Assembly (NCBI GenBank): GCA_934230415.1
Contig: CAKQEW010000001.1
Coordinates: forward strand, 62,001-126,000
DNA: 64,000 nt
Source of the DNA: an uncultured Alphaproteobacteria bacterium
Lineage (GTDB): Bacteria; Pseudomonadota; Alphaproteobacteria; Rs-D84
Direction of reading: 5' to 3'
The position numbers and the translations under genes are program-made. Shown piece by piece: positions 60,242 to 64,000 of the stretch. Each line of letters opens with the position of its first letter. Position 1 is the stretch's first letter. A model generated the notes under the pieces. That model saw nothing but the letters and a program-made list of their open reading frames with translations, was not told the DNA's origin and did no database searches.

Positions 60242-61801
60242 TTATTTATTCTTGATGTATCCAATTTTCTTGTTCTTGCCATTCATGTACCAATCAATCA
60301 ACACGCGCGACAGCAGCAAACACGTAAACAATGTTGTAATCACACCGATTGACAAGGTAACCGCAAACCCACGAATTGGGCCGGCACCAAATTGGAACAA
60401 AATCAAACTGCAAATCAGATTGGTCAGGTTTCCGTCCATAACCGTCTTGGTTGAACGCGTGAATCCCAAATCAACCGCACGCAATGTCGGAACACCTGCA
60501 CGTACTTCGTCACGGATACGTTCAAATGGCAATATGTTTGCGTCCACCGCCATCCCCAGGGTCAGCACGATACCCGCAATCCCTGGCAACGTCAACGTCG
60601 CCCCCAAGAATGCCGATATACCGATAATCATCGCCAAATTCACCATTAACACGATGTCAGCAATTACACCAAATCGGCCATATGCCAAAATCATAAACAC
60701 AACAACAAACAGAACGCCGACCGCCGAACCGACCTTGCCGGCCTCAATTGCGTCCGCGCCCAGCCCCGCACCAACGGTACGTTCTTCTATCACCTGCAAT
60801 GGTGCCGGCAACGCACCCGAACGTAACAATACCGCCAGGTCTTTTGCACCCTGCAATGTAAACCCACCAGAAATCTGGCCACGCCCACCAGGAATCGGTT
60901 CACGTATTGTTGGCGCCGACAACACACGACCATCCAAAACAATTGCAAAACGTTCGTTAACATGTTCTGTTGTCAGACGCGCAAACTTGCGTGCACCCGT
61001 CGCATCAAATGCAGTCGTTACAACCGGCATATTATTTTGGTCAAAATCCGCCTGGGAATCTTTCAGTGATTCACCAGAAACTTCCACACGGCTGTATACC
61101 GGAACCAGTTGCTGTGGCGCATCCATCAGTGGCAAAAACTGGGTCCCATTTGGCGCACGCCCAGATGCGATTTGTTCTGCCGTGACATTTTCATTAACCA
61201 GATGGAACGTCATCTTGGCGGTTTGACCAATCAGTTCTTTGATATGTTCTGGATTATCAACCCCCGGCAACTGAATCAGAATATATTTGCCACCCTGGGA
61301 TTGGATGGATGGTTCCTTGGTTCCCAACGCATCAATACGGCGACGCACAATTTCAATACTGCGCGCCAATGCATCTTGGACCATTTCATTTTTCTGTTTT
61401 TCAGAATACGCCAGTGTAATTGTGCGACCAGATGATGAAATATCAACAGATGTTCCCAAAACACTCTTTAACCGCCCCTTGGCACGGGATACATCGGCAT
61501 CTTCGCGGACAACCAATGACACCACGCCATCGTTATTACGCAGGTTTGAAAAACGAATTACACCCTTGTCACGATCAATCATAGCTGTGCGTACTTCGTC
61601 ATACAACTGGGCCGCTTTTTCCTGGAACATGGTGTTTGTGTCCACTTCCAATAACAATTGCGCCCCACCCTTTAAATCCAACCCCAGCGGAATTGGACGC
61701 ACCCACGATGGAACATACGCCGACATTTTGGGCGATATTGTCGGCAACGCCAATAACACGCCAAAGACCGCAATAAAAATTATCGCCAGTTTTTTAAACA
61801 T
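60242..61801 (-). CDS. secD: Protein translocase accessory subunit SecD
   Basis: 519 residues. N-terminal helix, a large periplasmic domain (P1), and RND-type transmembrane part: L-G-L-D-L-K-G-G near 40-47, D-V-S-S..-type segment, and G-I-A-G-I-V-L-T-L-G-M-A-V-D-A-N-I-L with R-I-R-D-E-V. Within the yajC-secD-secF operon, 13 bp after yajC. Confidence 0.96.
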   Translation of the reverse strand: MFKKLAIIFIAVFGVLLALPTISPKMSAYVPSWVRPIPLGLDLKGGAQLLLEVDTNTMFQEKAAQLYDEVRTAMIDRDKGVIRFSNLRNNDGVVSLVVREDADVSRAKGRLKSVLGTSVDISSSGRTITLAYSEKQKNEMVQDALARSIEIVRRRIDALGTKEPSIQSQGGKYILIQLPGVDNPEHIKELIGQTAKMTFHLVNENVTAEQIASGRAPNGTQFLPLMDAPQQLVPVYSRVEVSGESLKDSQADFDQNNMPVVTTAFDATGARKFARLTTEHVNERFAIVLDGRVLSAPTIREPIPGGRGQISGGFTLQGAKDLAVLLRSGALPAPLQVIEERTVGAGLGADAIEAGKVGSAVGVLFVVVFMILAYGRFGVIADIVLMVNLAMIIGISAFLGATLTLPGIAGIVLTLGMAVDANILPFERIRDEVRAGVPTLRAVDLGFTRSTKTVMDGNLTNLICSLILFQFGAGPIRGFAVTLSIGVITTLFTCLLLSRVLIDWYMNGKNKKIGYIKNK

Positions 61802-61814
61802 TTCTTACACCCTT

Positions 61815-62114
61815 TTATTCAACACTTGCAACCGCGTTTTTGTTGACTTCTATGACGACACCCTTGGCCACTTCCAATTCAATCGTACGTTCGTTTATTT
61901 TTTTAATTGTTCCATAAATGCCGGCCGCCATAACGCGATTACCAACCTTTAAAGAATCCAACATTTTCTGGTATTCCGCCATTCTGCGCTTGTTCGGACG
62001 AACCATAAACAGGTAAATAATTCCAAACACGACCGCGCAATACAAAACCAGTCCCCATGTATTACCAGTGGCGACCGCATCGGCGTTTTGGGCAACAACT
62101 GCTGCTTGTTCCAT
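61815..62114 (-). CDS. yajC: Sec translocase accessory protein YajC
   Basis: 99 residues. One transmembrane helix (VLYCAVVFGIIYLFMV) followed by R-P-N-K-R-R and the conserved small domain L-K-V-G-N-R-V-M-A-A-G-I-Y-G-T-I. AAGGAGAA ribosome binding site. Start of the operon. The 86 bp upstream contain the promoter region and the mutL end. Confidence 0.94.
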   Translation of the reverse strand: MEQAAVVAQNADAVATGNTWGLVLYCAVVFGIIYLFMVRPNKRRMAEYQKMLDSLKVGNRVMAAGIYGTIKKINERTIELEVAKGVVIEVNKNAVASVE

Positions 62115-62200
62115 ATATTTTCTCCTTGGTCTGTTATTATATTATGGTGTTCAGAATAGTAAAAAAATCACGCACTGTAAAGGCAAAAAACCGCGAATAA

Positions 62201-63943
62201 TTATATGCGTTCAAACCACGCGTCCATATCATGAAATGGGATAAATTTATACACCGGGCGCCCATGATTACATTGTCCTGCACGCGCAGTATTTTCAATC
62301 GCACGCAGCAATGCATCACACGATGGTAAATCCAGACGCTGGCCGGCGCGAACACTGTGGTGACATGCATAATTGGCCAATTTCAGATGCAGTCGTTCCC
62401 CCAACTGGGACGAATGACCTGTGGTGCGAACCTCGTCCGCGATGTCATGAAACAGGTTTGCCCAGTTTAAATCCCAATCGGCGGGCTTCTCAAAAATTGC
62501 GATTGCGTCATCACCAAATGCATCAATATGCAATCCAGATGCGCGCATTTCATCCGCCACGGTCAATACCGCCGCCACGTCATCCGCACGCAATGAAATC
62601 ACAATCGGGGTCAGCAACGGTTGGGATTTTATCGTATGCGTGCGCAGGCGTTCATACGTAATCCGTTCATGCGCCGCATGTTGGTCAACAACAACCAAAT
62701 TATCCCCAGACACCGCCAAAATATATTTATCGCCAACCTGGGCAATTGCACGCCCCAGTGGCATGTCACAGTCTGTCGCGACATCATCCGCCGGGGCCGC
62801 CGGCGTAAATACCGCCCCCACGTCCGGCGAACGCACAGACATAACCATCGGCGCAACTGGTGTCACAACCGGTCGCAATCCGAAATCAATATGTGTCTGG
62901 GTCGCAGCGGGCGCCATATTAAATTCATGTGGTGTATGCGCGGCTATATCCAGACGGGGCGCATCCTGTTGTAATGTCCGCCCCAGGTAATCACGCAATG
63001 TCTTGATAATAAAACTGCGTACGTGGGCGGGTTCCAGAAAGTGCACCTCTGTCTTGGCGGGGGACACGTTAACGTCCACACTGCGCGCCGGCACCGCCAG
63101 GTATAATGCACACAGCGGAAATTCACGTGCATGCATTACGTCCATATATGCCGCACGCAATGCACCAACCAAAACCTTGTCCCGAACAGGACGACCATTC
63201 ACAAACAAATACTGGTCAACCGATGACGCACGCCGCAATGTTGGTTCTGATATAAAACCACGCAACGACATGCCGGCCGTACTGGCACTGGTTGCATCAA
63301 CCGCAATCATACGCCCCCGCACATCATCACCCATAACGGCGACAATACGGTCTGACATATCCTGATTTTTTGGAAACCGCCATTTGTTATTCAGCACGAA
63401 TCCGACATCTGGGCGCGCCATGGCCAAACGACGCACCACATCCAGCACAGAAATCATTTCCGCCCGGTCCCCGCGCAAGAATTTCAAACGCGCCGGCGTG
63501 CGTGCAAACAAATTTTCAACACGAATTCGCGTCCCAGAATCCCAATCAGATGGCCGCACATCACCCGTATTTGCATCCAATCGCCACCCATTTTCATCTG
63601 TGCCATTGAACGTATCAATCGTCATATCAGATACTGATGCAATTGATGGTAACGCTTCGCCCCGGAACCCCATAAAATTAATATTTAATAAATCATCATC
63701 CGGCAATTTTGATGTTGCATGCCGCTGAATACACCGCGCCAGGTCATCGCGCGACATCCCGCCACCATTATCAATCACGGAAATCAATGTGCGTCCACCA
63801 TCGGCGACATCAATCATTATCTGGTCTGCGCCCGCGTCCAGCGCATTTTCCACCAGTTCTTTGACCACGCTGGCGGGGCGTTCTACAACCTCGCCGGCGG
63901 CAATTTGATTAACCAGAAAATCAGGCAGAACGCGCACAGTCAT
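62201..63943 (-). CDS. mutL: DNA mismatch repair protein MutL
   Basis: 580 residues. GHKL ATPase: N-A-L-D-A-G-A near 33-39, D-N-G-G-G-M, G-F-R-G-E-A-L. The C-terminal region carries D-Q-H-A-A-H-E-R-I-T-Y-E, the DQHA(X)2E(X)4E nickase motif, so it probably has endonuclease activity and needs no MutH. Late C-N-H-G-R-P in place of C-P-H-G-R-P. ATG only 6 bp after the greA stop, with no obvious ribosome binding site. Linked to replication error repair. Confidence 0.95.
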   Translation of the reverse strand: MTVRVLPDFLVNQIAAGEVVERPASVVKELVENALDAGADQIMIDVADGGRTLISVIDNGGGMSRDDLARCIQRHATSKLPDDDLLNINFMGFRGEALPSIASVSDMTIDTFNGTDENGWRLDANTGDVRPSDWDSGTRIRVENLFARTPARLKFLRGDRAEMISVLDVVRRLAMARPDVGFVLNNKWRFPKNQDMSDRIVAVMGDDVRGRMIAVDATSASTAGMSLRGFISEPTLRRASSVDQYLFVNGRPVRDKVLVGALRAAYMDVMHAREFPLCALYLAVPARSVDVNVSPAKTEVHFLEPAHVRSFIIKTLRDYLGRTLQQDAPRLDIAAHTPHEFNMAPAATQTHIDFGLRPVVTPVAPMVMSVRSPDVGAVFTPAAPADDVATDCDMPLGRAIAQVGDKYILAVSGDNLVVVDQHAAHERITYERLRTHTIKSQPLLTPIVISLRADDVAAVLTVADEMRASGLHIDAFGDDAIAIFEKPADWDLNWANLFHDIADEVRTTGHSSQLGERLHLKLANYACHHSVRAGQRLDLPSCDALLRAIENTARAGQCNHGRPVYKFIPFHDMDAWFERI

Positions 63944-63949
63944 TTGGTA

Positions 63950-64000
63950 TTATTCTTTGAATTTTACTTCCAAAATCTCGTATTCTTTTTCACCGGATGG
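63950..64000 (-). CDS. greA: C-terminal tip of transcription elongation factor GreA, partial at window edge
   Basis: The last 16 codons and stop of an ORF entering from the right edge: P-S-G-E-K-E-Y-E-I-L-E-V-K-F. This matches the end of alphaproteobacterial GreA (T-P-x-G-x-x-E-Y-E-I). GreA releases backtracked RNA polymerase. Too short for certainty. mutL begins 6 bp downstream. Confidence 0.6.
   Translation of the reverse strand, partial: PSGEKEYEILEVKFKE

Noticed and set aside
1..64000. CRISPR array, prophage or insertion sequence
   Set aside because: No regularly spaced direct repeats, transposase, integrase or phage structural genes seen in any frame.

Overview
The window is an ordinary-looking chromosomal segment of a Gram-negative bacterium, almost certainly an alphaproteobacterium. 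Evidence: a MucR/Ros-family regulator, an alphaproteobacterial-type ribbon-helix-helix protein (RHH_4), a one-domain DksA relative, LolA, Tat, GatCAB, SecDF/YajC, and outer-membrane barrel proteins ending in aromatic residues. An oxygen-sensitive class III ribonucleotide reductase and an oleate hydratase point to an anaerobic or microaerobic, perhaps gut-associated, lineage; that placement is inference. Genes are dense and intergenic regions short. I see no rRNA, CRISPR array, transposase, integrase or phage block.

Layout. 1-2.5 kb: class III ribonucleotide reductase, split into a large chain and a separate small glycyl-radical ORF, behind tandem NrdR boxes. 2.6-7.2 kb: dnaA, dprA, a secreted protein of unknown function, plsY and rpsT. 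7.3-9.9 kb: a type IVb pilus-type secretin and a TcpQ-like partner. 10-14.7 kb (+): a membrane-anchored protein, sufB, sufC and two membrane proteins. 14.7-20.2 kb: ruvX, gatC-gatA, tRNA-Phe, gatB, a 57-residue ORF and miaB. 20.2-26.8 kb: envelope and accessory genes (autotransporter-like protein, SodC-like lipoprotein, DUF2798-like protein, oleate hydratase, outer-membrane barrel, TetR plus methyltransferase), then tRNA-Lys with a structured trailer. 27-36.5 kb (-): a nearly gapless run sufS-sufT-sufE-ftsL-ftsI-recJ-nrnA-lolA-tatB-tatC-nlpD. 36.6-38.7 kb: trxA-dksA, tatA, a SPOR protein and a 47-residue lipoprotein. 38.7-44.9 kb: thrS with a threonine-rich leader peptide, a HlyIII-family gene, gltX, an acetyltransferase, trmB and a TIM-barrel-like protein. 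44.9-47 kb (+): a compact four-gene operon of largely unknown function. 47-51.3 kb (-): mucR, a lysozyme-like/TPR protein and a ybeY-lnt fusion. 51.4-64 kb: rarA, two outer-membrane barrels, ftsK, a PAP2 phosphatase, a degenerate S41 protease, secF-secD-yajC, mutL and the 3' tip of greA.

Themes. Many genes serve envelope biogenesis: PlsY, LolA, Lnt, SecDF/YajC, TatABC, FtsI/FtsL, NlpD, SPOR, FtsK and PAP2. Fe-S assembly is divided between a sufBC locus and a sufS-sufT-sufE locus, with no sufD or sufA in the window. The observations most worth following are the separately encoded NrdD glycyl-radical domain, the threonine leader peptide ahead of thrS, the single-ORF YbeY-Lnt fusion, and the uncharacterised 44.9-47 kb operon.
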